Below, piece by piece: positions 28,922 to 38,541 of a stretch of DNA of 64,000 nt (position 1 is the first letter of the stretch; every line of letters starts with the position of its first letter). The position numbers were made by a program, and so were the translations under genes. The notes beneath the pieces were generated by a model that searched no databases, was not told where the DNA came from, and saw only the letters and a list, made by a program, of their open reading frames with translations. The stretch spans positions 3,087,001 to 3,151,000 of the forward strand of contig CP046864.1 in NCBI GenBank assembly GCA_039640495.1. The letters run 5' to 3'. This DNA is from Rhodobacteraceae bacterium IMCC1335. GTDB lineage: Bacteria; Pseudomonadota; Alphaproteobacteria; Rhodobacterales; Rhodobacteraceae.

Positions 28922-30307
28922 ATGAACAGCACGCACGCCTTTCCGACCCGCATCGCGCTTGTGACTGAGCCAATGGGCGTTATGCAATCGCTCTTGGCCG
29001 CACGGCAAAACGTTTTGTCGATCATTCCCGAAATTGCCACGCGGCAACCTATGGTTTCTGGAAAGACGGGAAAGCGATGGCATATGGTGATGGATCCCAC
29101 CGCGCTGCGCCGGATGTTACTGGAGAACGTAGAAAACTATCCGAAATCGCAGGTGACCAAAAATTTGCTGAAGCCGGCAATCGGAGAATCATTATTTATC
29201 GCAGAAGGCGCGCATTGGCGCTGGCAACGGCGCGCCGCAGCGCCGGTGTTCTCGCAGCGCAACGTGATGAACCTAAGCCCAATAATCTCCTCTGCAGCCG
29301 AACGTTGTTGCCAACGCCTTGCCGACAGCTCCCACCAAGCGATTGATTTCTTGGATGAAATGGTCAAAACCACGTTTGATGTTATTTCGGATGTTACGTT
29401 TTCGGGAGATCGCGGATTTGACCGTTCGGCCGTACATCACGCCATCGACAGCTATATCGCCGAAGCCGGCCGCGTCTCCCTTTTTGACATTTTGGGCTTT
29501 CCAGATTGGATTCCCAGACCGAATCGGTTGCGCGCAGGCCCAGCGCTCAAAACAATGAAATCCCTTGCGGATAATGTGATCAATGAACGCCGCCAACAGG
29601 CGCAAAAATCACCCCCCGATTTATTAGATCTGCTGCTTGCAGGGCAAGACCCGAAAACCCAACGCAAAATGAACACTGCAGAATTACGCGATAATTTACT
29701 AACCTTTATCGTGGCAGGCCATGAAACCACGGCGTTAACGCTGGCCTGGGCTTTATATTTGATCGCCAATGATCCCCAGAGACAAGACCAAGCCAGAATC
29801 GAAATTCAAAACAATGTAAGCGGCAAAATAGCCACAGGCGATGACGTGAAAAACCTGCCTTTTCTGCGCCAAATCATTGAGGAAACGCTGCGCCTTTATC
29901 CGCCTGCCGCTTTGGTTTCGCGCACCGCCATGGCCGCAGATATGTTATGCGGGCGGAACATTCAAAAAGGCGATACTGTGATCATTCCAATCTATGCGCT
30001 GCACAGACATCACCTGCTTTGGCAGGATCCGAACGCTTTCTCCCCAGAGCGGTTTGCTGATGCCAAAAAACTTGAACGCTACGCGTATCTGCCCTTTGGA
30101 GACGGACCGCACATTTGTATCGGATCAAATTTTGCGATAAATGAAGCGATCATCATTTTGGCCAGCCTGCTTAAATCATTCCGTTTCAATCCTGTTTTAG
30201 GGCGCAATCCAACGCCGGAAATGATTTTAACCTTGCGCCCGGCGGGGGGCGTTTGGCTCACCACTGAAAAAATCGACGCAGAGCCCAATCCTCGGCTTGA
30301 TTTCTAA
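28922..30307 (+). CDS. Cytochrome P450
   Basis: The 461-aa haem-thiolate monooxygenase shows all family marks: the I-helix oxygen-binding motif AGHETT near residue 264, the K-helix ExxR in EETLRLYPP, a PERF element (FSPERF), and the haem loop FGDGPHICIGSNFA with the cysteine ligand. There is no N-terminal membrane anchor, so it is soluble and would need ferredoxin-type redox partners, which are not nearby. It is a single gene downstream of a long inverted repeat. The substrate cannot be told from sequence; the general appearance is that of bacterial fatty-acid or terpene-type P450s. Confidence 0.93.
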   Translation: MNSTHAFPTRIALVTEPMGVMQSLLAARQNVLSIIPEIATRQPMVSGKTGKRWHMVMDPTALRRMLLENVENYPKSQVTKNLLKPAIGESLFIAEGAHWRWQRRAAAPVFSQRNVMNLSPIISSAAERCCQRLADSSHQAIDFLDEMVKTTFDVISDVTFSGDRGFDRSAVHHAIDSYIAEAGRVSLFDILGFPDWIPRPNRLRAGPALKTMKSLADNVINERRQQAQKSPPDLLDLLLAGQDPKTQRKMNTAELRDNLLTFIVAGHETTALTLAWALYLIANDPQRQDQARIEIQNNVSGKIATGDDVKNLPFLRQIIEETLRLYPPAALVSRTAMAADMLCGRNIQKGDTVIIPIYALHRHHLLWQDPNAFSPERFADAKKLERYAYLPFGDGPHICIGSNFAINEAIIILASLLKSFRFNPVLGRNPTPEMILTLRPAGGVWLTTEKIDAEPNPRLDF

Positions 30308-30926
30308 CAAATAATAGCGGTCATCAGATCACGCTTTCGCCATTATCCAGCCTTAAAAAGCTTTTGAAACGGTATTGGCGCGCTGAAATATGGCATAGCA
30401 ACGCTTCGCAATCATCTTGCATGCGTTCGCCCAGATGTTTGAGACCCACCTCAATCTTATTTGTGAGTAATGTGCTGCATACCCTCCCCGCGGCGCAAAC
30501 AAACGACCGCAATCGGGCCGCCTTGCACAACCATACCCCCAAATTTAAAATTCAAATCAGTGACTTATATCCCTTGCCCCATTGTTTCCACTGAGCCAAG
30601 ACCCAAGCAAGAGATCACCCATTTCCAAATATTAATGCAAACGCCAGCATAAAAACCACCCGGCAGCGGCCAGGTAACGCCTGTCTTAACAGCGAGACTA
30701 TCTGAAAATTAACATCCCAATGCGCGCGGAAATAAGTCCAAAAGAATATCAGTTTTCTATACAAAAGAAGATAAATTGCCACATTTTAAACAAATTATAG
30801 CTTTAAATATCATATTTGATTAATGTCCGACCGAGCATAAAAAAAATTAAAAACTTATTTTTAAGAATTTTGACCAAGGCGTGTAAACGCGAGCAATGCG
30901 CGCTTATTGAGAAAACGGGTGCCTCT
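30308..30926. other. Gene-free stretch between P450 and chvI
   Basis: About 620 bp, becoming very AT-rich from 30720. A 72-codon minus-strand frame at 30324-30542 has no ribosome-binding site and is not supported. The AT-rich end probably holds the chvI promoter; no specific box could be assigned. Confidence 0.4.
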
Positions 30927-31631
30927 ATGACCAAGATATTAACCGTTGATGATGACCGGCATCTACTAACCTCCCTTTCCGTCATTCTAAAGGCGGAAGG
31001 ATTTGAGGTAGAGGCCTTTCCTGATGGCGCCGCGGCCCTCGACGCCTTTTCCAGGGTCAAACCAGACCTTGCCGTAATAGATATTAAAATGCCCAGAATG
31101 GACGGTCTGGAATTGCTTCAAAAACTTCGGCAGAAAAGTTGGCTTCCGATCATTTTTCTAACCTCTAAAGATGATGAGATTGATGAAATTTTGGGTCTAC
31201 GGTTGGGCGCGGACGAATATATCACCAAACCTTTTTCAGAACGGTTACTGATCGAACGCATCCGAACCTTACTGCGCCGCAATGATCTTATCGCGGGAAA
31301 AATTGAACCGGATAAAAGCGACACAAACGTCATGAAGCGAGGCAATTTAACAATGGATCCCCAACGCCACACGGTGCAATGGAAAGGCATTCATGTGGCG
31401 CTTACGATCACCGAGTTTTTATTGCTGCAAGCCTTGGCAATCCGTCCGGGCTTTGTGAAAAGCCGCGATCAATTGATGGACGTGGCCTATGGGGATCAAG
31501 TTTATGTCGATGACCGCACGATTGACAGCCATGTAAAACGCCTGCGTAAAAAAATGCGCGTGGCGGAGCAAAGCTTTGCGGCGATTGAAACGCTTTATGG
31601 CATTGGGTATCGCTATGATGACACTTGGTAG
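30927..31631 (+). CDS. chvI: Response regulator ChvI
   Basis: ChvI is the OmpR-family regulator paired with ChvG in alphaproteobacteria; the pair responds to envelope and acid stress. The start at 30927 (MTKILTVDDDRHLLTSLSVI, 234 aa) begins at the receiver domain. Acidic pocket residues DDD and the phospho-acceptor aspartate in DLAVIDIKMPRMDG are present, as is the conserved lysine in YITKPFS. The C-terminal winged helix carries LTITEFLLLQALAIRPG and the DRTIDSHVKRLRKK recognition region. An upstream in-frame extension to 30816 is AT-rich and rejected. It lies 3 bp before chvG. Confidence 0.93.
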   Translation: MTKILTVDDDRHLLTSLSVILKAEGFEVEAFPDGAAALDAFSRVKPDLAVIDIKMPRMDGLELLQKLRQKSWLPIIFLTSKDDEIDEILGLRLGADEYITKPFSERLLIERIRTLLRRNDLIAGKIEPDKSDTNVMKRGNLTMDPQRHTVQWKGIHVALTITEFLLLQALAIRPGFVKSRDQLMDVAYGDQVYVDDRTIDSHVKRLRKKMRVAEQSFAAIETLYGIGYRYDDTW

Positions 31632-31634
31632 GAT

Positions 31635-33395
31635 ATGACTACCGGCGATCGTTCTCACAGCGCAACCGAAACCGCAGAGGCGGAGCGCGAAACGCATCAG
31701 TCCGAGGGTATTGGGGCGCGCCACTGGCCTAAGCTGGTTCGCGCGCACCAATCCAAAGAACCCCAGAACCAAAATTGGATCGCAAAGGCATCGGGCGCGC
31801 TATCACCGCGCTTGCACAACTCAAAAGTTTTAATCATTTCGGTAAATATGGTTCTGGTTATAATCTTGCTGCTACTCAACGCTGCAACGCTGCATAGATG
31901 GCCGGCATTGATTGAAGCGCTACATTTGAAACACCCTCACCACACAGCTGACCACATTTTTCAAATGCTTACACCAAAGCTGTTGCAGATGGATACGTGG
32001 CGCGATCACAATGCCCAATTAAAGGCTTATACAGATCAGATTGATGCACAGGTAAATGGACAAATAACGCTGTTCGGTACGCGGGGTGAAATCTTGGCGC
32101 AAGCGTCTCTTCATCCAGATCCTGGGTCGCATAATGACCCTCAAACCCATTACATCTCTCAGCAAAGTTTTGCAACGATTCAACCTGATGCAGAAGCGAC
32201 CTCACATTTTGTATCGTTGGAGCAACTGCTTTTTGCAGCAATCCATAAAACATTGCAGAACGCATATCGACACGCCGATTTCAACATTCGATCAAACATC
32301 GGCAATTTATATTTTTTAGAAACTGGCATTATTGAACATCACGGCAAAATCCTCGGCGCTTTGGCCATTTTCATTGAAGATTCTGCGCGGCAAAAGATTT
32401 ATTCTGATTTGCGTGTCCAAACCGTTACAGCGGTTGGCTGGGGTGTTTTAACCTCCGCCCTGATCAGTCTATTGATTTTTTATCGGGTCAGCCACCCAAT
32501 CACTGTGTTGACAAGGCGACTTCAGCAGAAGAATGCGCAAACAAGCCTACCTTGGCACCAACTCATACTTGAGCAAGCGTCTCTAGCACCAGAGGGCAGC
32601 GAAGTGGCGAATCTAACCGCCGTTTTACGTGAAATAAACCGCAAATATTACAAACAAATAGATATGCAAAACCGATTTACAAGCGACGTGATACATGAGG
32701 TCAAAAATCCGCTCACCTCGCTGCGCGCAGCTGCAAAAGCGTTAGAATTGGTAAAAGAAGAGACCCAACGCCAGCATCTTCTTGGAATAATCCAAGAAGA
32801 TGTGCTGCGGATGGAACGCTTGCTAAATGACATTAGAGCTGCCGGAAGGCTCGATGGCCAGCTCGAGCAAGAAACCTTTGCCAGTTTTGACATAGGCCAG
32901 TTGCTGCGCAACGTTGCGCAAAGATATGATCCGGTAGCAGCAGAAAAAGATATCACGATCGAATTGGAGCTGCCTCAAAAAACAATCATCATAAATGGCT
33001 TAGAAAAGCGGCTTGCGCAGGTGTTTGAAAACTTGGCCACCAATGCGATAAGTTTCTGCGACGCCGGTGGTATTATTCGTATCTGGGTAAAATTACAGAC
33101 TGATACCTGTTTGGCGGTTATCGAGGATACTGGGCCCGGCTTCCCGAAAGGCTCATTGGATAAAATTTTCAATCGCTTCTATTCTGATCGACCGAACAGC
33201 GCTTTTGGGGCGCATTCTGGTTTAGGTTTGAGCATTTCAAAACAAGTGGTCGAGGCGCATGGCGGCGTGATTTGGGCAGAAAATATCACATCCAAGCTCT
33301 CAACAGGCGAAGAGAGTGATATTTTAGGGGCAAGGCTTTTGGTTGGCCTGCCGCGAATATGTAGTGAAACAACGAATTACATGGGGATAACATGA
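31635..33395 (+). CDS. chvG: Sensor histidine kinase ChvG
   Basis: The 586-aa inner-membrane kinase partners ChvI. It has a hydrophilic N-terminus, a first transmembrane helix (VLIISVNMVLVIILLLLNAA), a periplasmic sensor domain of about 200 residues, and a second helix (VGWGVLTSALISLLIFY) followed by a HAMP-like linker. The phospho-acceptor histidine lies in RFTSDVIHEVKNPLTSLRAA, and the ATP-binding N and G boxes in NLATNAISFCD and DTGPGFPKG and GLGLSISKQ. Its stop overlaps the hprK start (ATGA). Confidence 0.93.
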   Translation: MTTGDRSHSATETAEAERETHQSEGIGARHWPKLVRAHQSKEPQNQNWIAKASGALSPRLHNSKVLIISVNMVLVIILLLLNAATLHRWPALIEALHLKHPHHTADHIFQMLTPKLLQMDTWRDHNAQLKAYTDQIDAQVNGQITLFGTRGEILAQASLHPDPGSHNDPQTHYISQQSFATIQPDAEATSHFVSLEQLLFAAIHKTLQNAYRHADFNIRSNIGNLYFLETGIIEHHGKILGALAIFIEDSARQKIYSDLRVQTVTAVGWGVLTSALISLLIFYRVSHPITVLTRRLQQKNAQTSLPWHQLILEQASLAPEGSEVANLTAVLREINRKYYKQIDMQNRFTSDVIHEVKNPLTSLRAAAKALELVKEETQRQHLLGIIQEDVLRMERLLNDIRAAGRLDGQLEQETFASFDIGQLLRNVAQRYDPVAAEKDITIELELPQKTIIINGLEKRLAQVFENLATNAISFCDAGGIIRIWVKLQTDTCLAVIEDTGPGFPKGSLDKIFNRFYSDRPNSAFGAHSGLGLSISKQVVEAHGGVIWAENITSKLSTGEESDILGARLLVGLPRICSETTNYMGIT

Positions 33396-33829
33396 TACTG
33401 CATGCAAGCTGCATCGATATCGACGGGCGCGGCATCCTGATTTTGGGAGCATCCGGAAGTGGGAAATCATCCCTCGCCATTCAGTTGATCGCGCTCGGCG
33501 CCTCATTGGTTACAGATGATAAAACGCTGGTAACACGGGTAGAAAACCACGTGGTCGCGCGGTGCCCGGCCACCATCAAAGGCCTGATCGAAGCGCGCGG
33601 AATTGGCTTTTTAAGACCAAAGCTGGTGCAAGAAACACGGCTTCAATTGATAATTGACCTGAACCAGCGCGAAACCTCTCGCCTTCCTGAGCAAAAATAC
33701 CATGATTTATTTGGGGTCAAACTTTCATTAATTTATCCAACACAGATGGACGGATTTGCCTCGGCAGTCTATATCCTAGCGCAAAGCGGTTTAGCGCATG
33801 ATCAAAATCTGTCCGATGTCAACAGCTGA
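33392..33829 (+). CDS. hprK: HPr kinase/phosphorylase, short alphaproteobacterial type
   Basis: HprK phosphorylates HPr on its regulatory serine. This 145-aa form lacks the N-terminal domain of Firmicutes HprK, as is usual in alphaproteobacteria. Walker A is GASGSGKSSL near residue 20, a paired aspartate occurs in LVTDDKTLV, and the HprK signature lies in IEARGIGFL. It overlaps chvG by 4 bp and rapZ by up to 32 bp, so the genes are translationally coupled. Confidence 0.92.
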   Translation: MILHASCIDIDGRGILILGASGSGKSSLAIQLIALGASLVTDDKTLVTRVENHVVARCPATIKGLIEARGIGFLRPKLVQETRLQLIIDLNQRETSRLPEQKYHDLFGVKLSLIYPTQMDGFASAVYILAQSGLAHDQNLSDVNS

Positions 33830-34679
33830 CCAAATTACCTTGGTTCTTGTAACCGGTCCGTCGGGCGCGGGACGATCCTCTGCTATCAACGCTTTGGAAG
33901 AACTGGAATTTGAAACCATCGATAACTTGCCAATTTCCTTAATAGACAAGGTGGCCACTTCTTCAAAAACATTCAAACCCTTGGCGATTGGGTTGGATAT
34001 TCGAAACCGCGACTTTTCCATCCAAGCCATCATCAACTCGATTGCCCAATTAAAAGCGCTGCCCAAAATCAAAGCAACCGTCCTGTTTGTTGATTGTGAT
34101 CCAAAAGTGCTCAATCTGCGGTTTTCTGAAACCCGGCGCAAACACCCTTTTGCACCCCGAGAAACCATCCAAGACGGGATCGCGCATGAGATCGAACTCT
34201 TAATCCCCATCAAAGCCAAAGCGGATCTATTAATCGATACATCTGACTTGACGCCACACGACTTGCGCGCGCAGATCAAACATCATTTTGACGGCGGGGA
34301 AAATACCGATTTGGCCGTGATCTTGAAATCATTTTCCTACAAAAAAGGGGTACCTGTCGGCGCTGATATGGTGCTCGATGTGCGGTTTTTAAAAAACCCA
34401 CATTGGCAACCAGCCTTGCGGGCAGGCGATGGGCGAGATCAGACTGTACAAGACTATGTCGCCAGCGATCCAGCTTTTACAGAATTTTTCCAAAAAACCC
34501 ATGCATTGATCCTATTCCTACTTCCTGCCTATAAGAGAGAAGGAAAAACCCAATTCACATTGGCTTTTGGCTGCACGGGGGGGCAACACAGATCCGTAAC
34601 CCTCGTGGAGTTAATGGCACAGGCTTTAGAAGATTGTGGCTGGAATGTGTTGACGCAGCATATGGAATTGGACGAGTAA
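33798..34679 (+). CDS. rapZ: RapZ-type nucleotide-binding protein (RNase adapter)
   Basis: The 293-aa protein has Walker A GPSGAGRSSAIN near residue 20, the signature ETIDNLPISLI, Walker B-like region LFVDCDPKVLNLRFSETRR and the C-terminal domain with KKGVPVGADMVLDVRFLKNP and FGCTGGQHRSV. In enterobacteria RapZ controls glucosamine-6-phosphate synthase through small RNAs; its role in alphaproteobacteria is less clear. The start is uncertain: ATG at 33798 or at 33816 (MSTADQITLVLVTG); neither has a strong ribosome-binding site, as expected with overlap coupling. Confidence 0.9.
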   Translation: MIKICPMSTADQITLVLVTGPSGAGRSSAINALEELEFETIDNLPISLIDKVATSSKTFKPLAIGLDIRNRDFSIQAIINSIAQLKALPKIKATVLFVDCDPKVLNLRFSETRRKHPFAPRETIQDGIAHEIELLIPIKAKADLLIDTSDLTPHDLRAQIKHHFDGGENTDLAVILKSFSYKKGVPVGADMVLDVRFLKNPHWQPALRAGDGRDQTVQDYVASDPAFTEFFQKTHALILFLLPAYKREGKTQFTLAFGCTGGQHRSVTLVELMAQALEDCGWNVLTQHMELDE

Positions 34680-34727
34680 GAGCTATATTGAGTAGGGATA
34701 AAGGCGGCGGAAGGTAAGGGCGGTCAG

Positions 34728-35120
34728 GTGATTGGAATTGTAATTGTCGCGCATGGTGGTCTTGCAAAAGAGTATTTGGCCGCAGTGGAGCATGTCGTGG
34801 GCAAACAAAAAAGCATCGCCACCATTGGCATCAGCGCCGAGTATGACAGGGCCTTCATGGAAGCCGAAATTTGTAACGCCGCCGATCACGTTGATACCGG
34901 TGATGGGGTGGTTGTGGTGACCGATATGTTTGGCGGAAGCCCCTGCAATCTGTCGTTGCAAGCTTGCAGGCCCCGGGATCGTAAAATCATTTACGGCGCA
35001 AACCTACCCATGTTGATCAAGCTTACAAAATCACGGCGGCTCTCGGTCCAAGACGCAGTGGATATCTCTTTGGACGCCGGGCGCAAATATATTGATTGCC
35101 ATGATGGCGCGGGACTCTGA
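34728..35120 (+). CDS. PTS mannose-type EIIA component
   Basis: The 130-aa protein is an EIIA-Man domain. The phospho-accepting histidine is in IVIVAHGGLAKEYL at residue 9. Later conserved segments GVVVVTDMFGGSPCNL and the ANLPML strand are present. It starts with GTG at 34728. In this cluster it has no partner permease, so it is likely a regulatory phospho-acceptor of the PTS chain with HPr and HprK rather than a sugar transporter part. It overlaps ptsH by one base. Confidence 0.9.
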   Translation: MIGIVIVAHGGLAKEYLAAVEHVVGKQKSIATIGISAEYDRAFMEAEICNAADHVDTGDGVVVVTDMFGGSPCNLSLQACRPRDRKIIYGANLPMLIKLTKSRRLSVQDAVDISLDAGRKYIDCHDGAGL

Positions 35121-35398
35121 TGCAAGATACATATTCTGAACGCTTTGAAATTATCAATGAAAAGGGCTTACACGCTCGCGCGGCAGCCAAGCTGGTTGAA
35201 ACCGTTGAACGATATGACGCTACGGCAGAGATCTTCAAAGATGGTTTACAGGCTTGCGGCAATAGCATTATGGGCCTTTTGATGTTGGCAGCCTCCCGCG
35301 GAACCTCTATTGACGTGCACACCAAAGGAAACCAAGCCAAGGATCTGTCAGAAGCGATTGGCGTCTTGATAGCCGCTAGATTCGGCGAAGACTTCTGA
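35120..35398 (+). CDS. ptsH: Phosphocarrier protein HPr
   Basis: HPr is the small phosphocarrier of the PTS. The active-site histidine lies in NEKGLHARAAAKLVE (near residue 17), and the HprK target serine in CGNSIMGLLMLAAS. The 92-aa length is typical. Together with hprK, rapZ and EIIA it forms an incomplete regulatory PTS; enzyme I is not in the window. The acyltransferase gene follows 19 bp later. Confidence 0.95.
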   Translation: MQDTYSERFEIINEKGLHARAAAKLVETVERYDATAEIFKDGLQACGNSIMGLLMLAASRGTSIDVHTKGNQAKDLSEAIGVLIAARFGEDF

Positions 35399-35417
35399 AG
35401 ACAAAAAAGGAAATACT

Positions 35418-36317
35418 GTGGTGGAGCAGATACAACAAACCCGGGGGTTAAGAGATGATCAGCCCCTCTCCAAACCTGTGGATCCGGATATTCCTTATGA
35501 CAGGCGCAAACTGTCCTATGCCACAACCTTTAAAAACCCAGCCCAGCGCAGAACCATCCAAACCATTGAATTTTTAACCGGCAAGCTGCGCCTGCTGCGG
35601 GTCATACGCAAATTTGAGGCCCGGGGCGTTCCGGTTGGCCAGGCCTTTTGGAAACAAGCTTTGGACATCATGAATGTCGAGCTGCAAACCCCGCAAAGCC
35701 AAATCGATAAAATTCCCAGAGAGGGTCCACTGGTTATCACCGCGAATCATCCCCATGGATTGGTCGATGGTATGATTCTTGGAGAACTAATCGGGCGCGT
35801 GCGCACAGATTATAAAATCTTAACCCGCACCTTGCTCACTGGTATTGCCGAAATTGAAAACTTTATGATTCCTGTTCCCTTTGCGCATGACAGCCAGGCA
35901 CTGGAAAAAAACCTTGAAATGCGAAAAAGCGCAATGTCGCATCTGAAAAATGGCGGTGTGGTGGTTCTATTCCCTTCTGGCGCCGTGGCGGCGTCTAAAA
36001 CGATGTTCGGCCCCGCGATGGAGGCAGAATGGAACCCATTTACCTCGAAAATGATCCAGCGCTCAAACGCGCGCGTCTTACCGATTTTTTTTCCCGGCGC
36101 AAACTCGCGCATTTATCAAATTGCCAACCAAATTTCTGCCACGCTGCGCCAAGGGTTACTGCTGCATGAAGTGGTTCATGCGATGAACAAGCCCCAAGCG
36201 CCGGTGGTTGGGGATGTGATCGAGCGCGATGCGATTAAAGACTGGGCGTCTAATCCGCGCGGCTTTGTAAATTGGCTGCGCGCCGAGACGCTTGGGCTTG
36301 CCGATAAGAAAAGCTGA
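35418..36317 (+). CDS. Lysophospholipid acyltransferase family protein
   Basis: The 299-aa protein has the glycerolipid acyltransferase (PlsC-like) core: the catalytic histidine-aspartate motif in TANHPHGLVDG, a second block with the LLFPSGAVA-type motif (VVLFPSGAVAASK), and a third with VLPIFFPGANSR. It starts with GTG at 35418 after an AAAAGGAAA stretch. No clear membrane helix is seen, though peripheral attachment is usual. Position at the end of the ChvIG/PTS cluster is a conserved feature in my experience of Rhodobacteraceae. The acyl acceptor, which might be glycerol-phosphate or an amino-lipid precursor, cannot be told. Confidence 0.82.
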   Translation: MVEQIQQTRGLRDDQPLSKPVDPDIPYDRRKLSYATTFKNPAQRRTIQTIEFLTGKLRLLRVIRKFEARGVPVGQAFWKQALDIMNVELQTPQSQIDKIPREGPLVITANHPHGLVDGMILGELIGRVRTDYKILTRTLLTGIAEIENFMIPVPFAHDSQALEKNLEMRKSAMSHLKNGGVVVLFPSGAVAASKTMFGPAMEAEWNPFTSKMIQRSNARVLPIFFPGANSRIYQIANQISATLRQGLLLHEVVHAMNKPQAPVVGDVIERDAIKDWASNPRGFVNWLRAETLGLADKKS

Positions 36318-36344
36318 GCCAGAGCGGCTATGAGGCGGCGACGT

Positions 36345-37220
36345 TTAGCGCGTCGGCACGGGGGTTGGGCCTCGATAATCATAAAATCCACGCTGCGTTT
36401 TACGCCCGAGCCAACCGGCTTCTACATATTTGGTCATTAACGGACAGGGCCGGTATTTGGTATCGGCCAACCCATCATGCAGCACATTCATAATCGCCAA
36501 ACACGTATCCAACCCGATAAAATCGGCCAGTTCGAGTGGTCCCATCGGATGATTGGCCCCCAGACGCATCGATTGATCAATCGATTCAACCGACCCCACG
36601 CCTTCGTAAAGCGTGTAAACGGCTTCATTGATCATCGGCATTAAAATCCGATTCACGATAAATGCAGGAAAATCTTCAGCGCTGGCCGCTGTTTTACCAA
36701 GCCTATTAACCACCGCGAGGCAGCTATCATAGGTCGCCTTATCCGTGGCAATTCCACGAATAAGCTCAACAAGATCCATCACCGGCACCGGGTTCATAAA
36801 ATGAAACCCCATAAACTTTTCTGGCCGATCCGTACGGCTGGCCAAGCGCGTGATTGAGATCGAAGAGGTGTTCGATGTCAAAATGGTATGAGGCTGCAAA
36901 TGCGGCACAAGCGCCTCAAAGAGGCTATGTTTCAGCGCCTCTTTTTCAGTTGCCGCTTCAATCACCAAATCCGCAGCGCCCAAATCGGACAGGGCCAATG
37001 TGGTAGAAATCCGCGCGATGGCGTCAACTTTCTGATCAGCGGTTATTTTCGCGCCTTTAACCTGACGCGCCAAATTGCGATCAATAACAATGCGCGCATT
37101 GTCCAAAGCCGCCTGATTAAGATCCGTTATCGTCACCTGATATCCGGCCAGCGCCAGAACATGCGCAATACCATTGCCCATCTGCCCGGCCCCGATCACT
37201 CCGACTTTTTGAATATCCAC
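36345..37220 (-). CDS. 3-hydroxybutyryl-CoA dehydrogenase
   Basis: The 291-aa enzyme oxidises 3-hydroxyacyl-CoA with NAD(P). The Rossmann fingerprint is VGVIGAGQMGNGIAHV at the N-terminus. The catalytic region FMGFHFMNPVPVMDLVELIRG contains the key histidine, and the C-terminal dimerisation helix contains HPMGPLELADFIGLDTC. The start is a GTG at 37220 (MDIQKVGVIGAGQ), because AGAGGAG lies 8 nt upstream; the longer frame from 37259 is not family-like. It lies downstream of etfBA on the same strand, fitting fatty-acid or butyryl-CoA oxidation, but a terminator separates them. Confidence 0.93.
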   Translation of the reverse strand: MDIQKVGVIGAGQMGNGIAHVLALAGYQVTITDLNQAALDNARIVIDRNLARQVKGAKITADQKVDAIARISTTLALSDLGAADLVIEAATEKEALKHSLFEALVPHLQPHTILTSNTSSISITRLASRTDRPEKFMGFHFMNPVPVMDLVELIRGIATDKATYDSCLAVVNRLGKTAASAEDFPAFIVNRILMPMINEAVYTLYEGVGSVESIDQSMRLGANHPMGPLELADFIGLDTCLAIMNVLHDGLADTKYRPCPLMTKYVEAGWLGRKTQRGFYDYRGPTPVPTR

Positions 37221-37611
37221 GCCGCGCGCTCCTCTTGATGCTTGGCAGAGCATAGGCATTCAGAGCAAAGAGGTGCAAGGGCTGGCGGTTTTCTTATCAA
37301 AATTTTCTAAAGCCTTTTCTAAAAGTTGCAAAAAGAAAGGGCCAAATGCTTTGCCAACCTTTAAAACGCATGCCCAGCCGCGCTGCGCATTTGAAATCAG
37401 GCCCAATAATATGCGCCAAAACCAACTTAGAATTTTCGCTTCACCGCGCTAAAAAAAACCTAACCAACTGGCATGTCGACTTGGATATATTCAAAGCGCT
37501 TAGATCAATCTACCAGCGGCTCAAGGCTGCGCCAAATCGCCAGAGGCGCATCACGCAATAAAAAAGCCCGCGCATGCGGGCTTCTTGTTGATGTAAATTT
37601 ATAGGCTTGGT
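37221..37611. other. Spacer between hbd and etfA with terminator
   Basis: No gene is visible in about 390 bp. It contains the etfA terminator (37558-37590), and presumably the promoter of the 3-hydroxybutyryl-CoA dehydrogenase gene in an AT-rich part near 37290-37450. Confidence 0.5.
37558..37590 (-). terminator. Rho-independent terminator after etfA
   Basis: GCCCGC (37566-37571), loop GCAT, GCGGGC (37576-37581). On the minus strand the stem is followed by TTTTTT, about 30 bp after the etfA stop. Confidence 0.85.
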
Positions 37612-38541
37612 TTATACCAGCTTTTCAGTTAGCTCGGGCACTGCTTCAAACAAATCAGCAACAAGCCCGAAATCAGCAACTTGGAAGATAGGCGCTTCTT
37701 CATCTTTGTTGATGGCCACTATAATTTTGCTGTCTTTCATTCCGGCCAAATGCTGGATCGCACCGGAAATTCCAACCGCGACATACAGATCGGGTGCAAC
37801 CACCTTGCCCGTTTGACCCACTTGCCAATCATTGGGAGCATACCCAGAGTCAACCGCCGCGCGCGAAGCGCCAACAGCCGCATTCAATTTATCGGCTAAG
37901 TTTTCGATCATCGCAAAATCATCTTGGCTGCCAACGCCGCGGCCGCCAGACACGACCACGCCCGCAGAAGTCAGTTCGGGCCGATCACTGCTGGCCACCT
38001 TATCTTCAATCCATTGTGACAAACCAGGATCGGGCGCAGCTGAAACATTCTCAACCGTTGCGGCACCAGTGCTACCAACTGCGTCAAAATTTGCAGTTCG
38101 CACCGATAACACCTTTTTGGCATCGCCGCTTTTAACCCGTTGAATGGCATTGCCGGCATAAATCGGGCGTTCAAACGTATCTGCATCGACCACAGCCGTG
38201 ATATCGGTGATCACCATCACATCCAATAAGGCCGCAACCCGGGGTAGAATATTTTTTGCTGAATTTGTTGCCGGAGCAACGAAATGAGAATAATCGCCCG
38301 CCAATGAAACAATAAGATCTGCAATCGGTTCCGCAAGGCCATTTCCATAGGCCGCATCATCCGCGCATAACACTTTGCCTACCCCGTCCAATTGCGCGGC
38401 AGCCGAAGCAGCCGCGCCGCAACCCGCTGACGCGCATAAAATCGTAACATCACCCAAAGCGGTGGCCGCGCGCACCGCTTTTGCAGTGGCATCTACGGCC
38501 AGTTCAGTGCCATTCACTTCTGCCAAAAGAAGAACTGCCAT
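37612..38541 (-). CDS. etfA: Electron transfer flavoprotein subunit alpha
   Basis: EtfA binds FAD and, with EtfB, carries electrons from acyl-CoA dehydrogenases to the ETF:quinone oxidoreductase. The 309-aa protein shows the C-terminal FAD signature [20 protein letters not shown] then [15 protein letters not shown]. It begins [21 protein letters not shown]. Its start codon overlaps the etfB stop by one base (TAATG), so the two are translated together. Confidence 0.97.
   Translation of the reverse strand: MAVLLLAEVNGTELAVDATAKAVRAATALGDVTILCASAGCGAAASAAAQLDGVGKVLCADDAAYGNGLAEPIADLIVSLAGDYSHFVAPATNSAKNILPRVAALLDVMVITDITAVVDADTFERPIYAGNAIQRVKSGDAKKVLSVRTANFDAVGSTGAATVENVSAAPDPGLSQWIEDKVASSDRPELTSAGVVVSGGRGVGSQDDFAMIENLADKLNAAVGASRAAVDSGYAPNDWQVGQTGKVVAPDLYVAVGISGAIQHLAGMKDSKIIVAINKDEEAPIFQVADFGLVADLFEAVPELTEKLV

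Noticed and set aside
30324..30542. 72-codon minus-strand ORF after the P450 gene
   Set aside because: No ribosome-binding site, no family resemblance, and it lies in a gene-free spacer; not reported as a gene.
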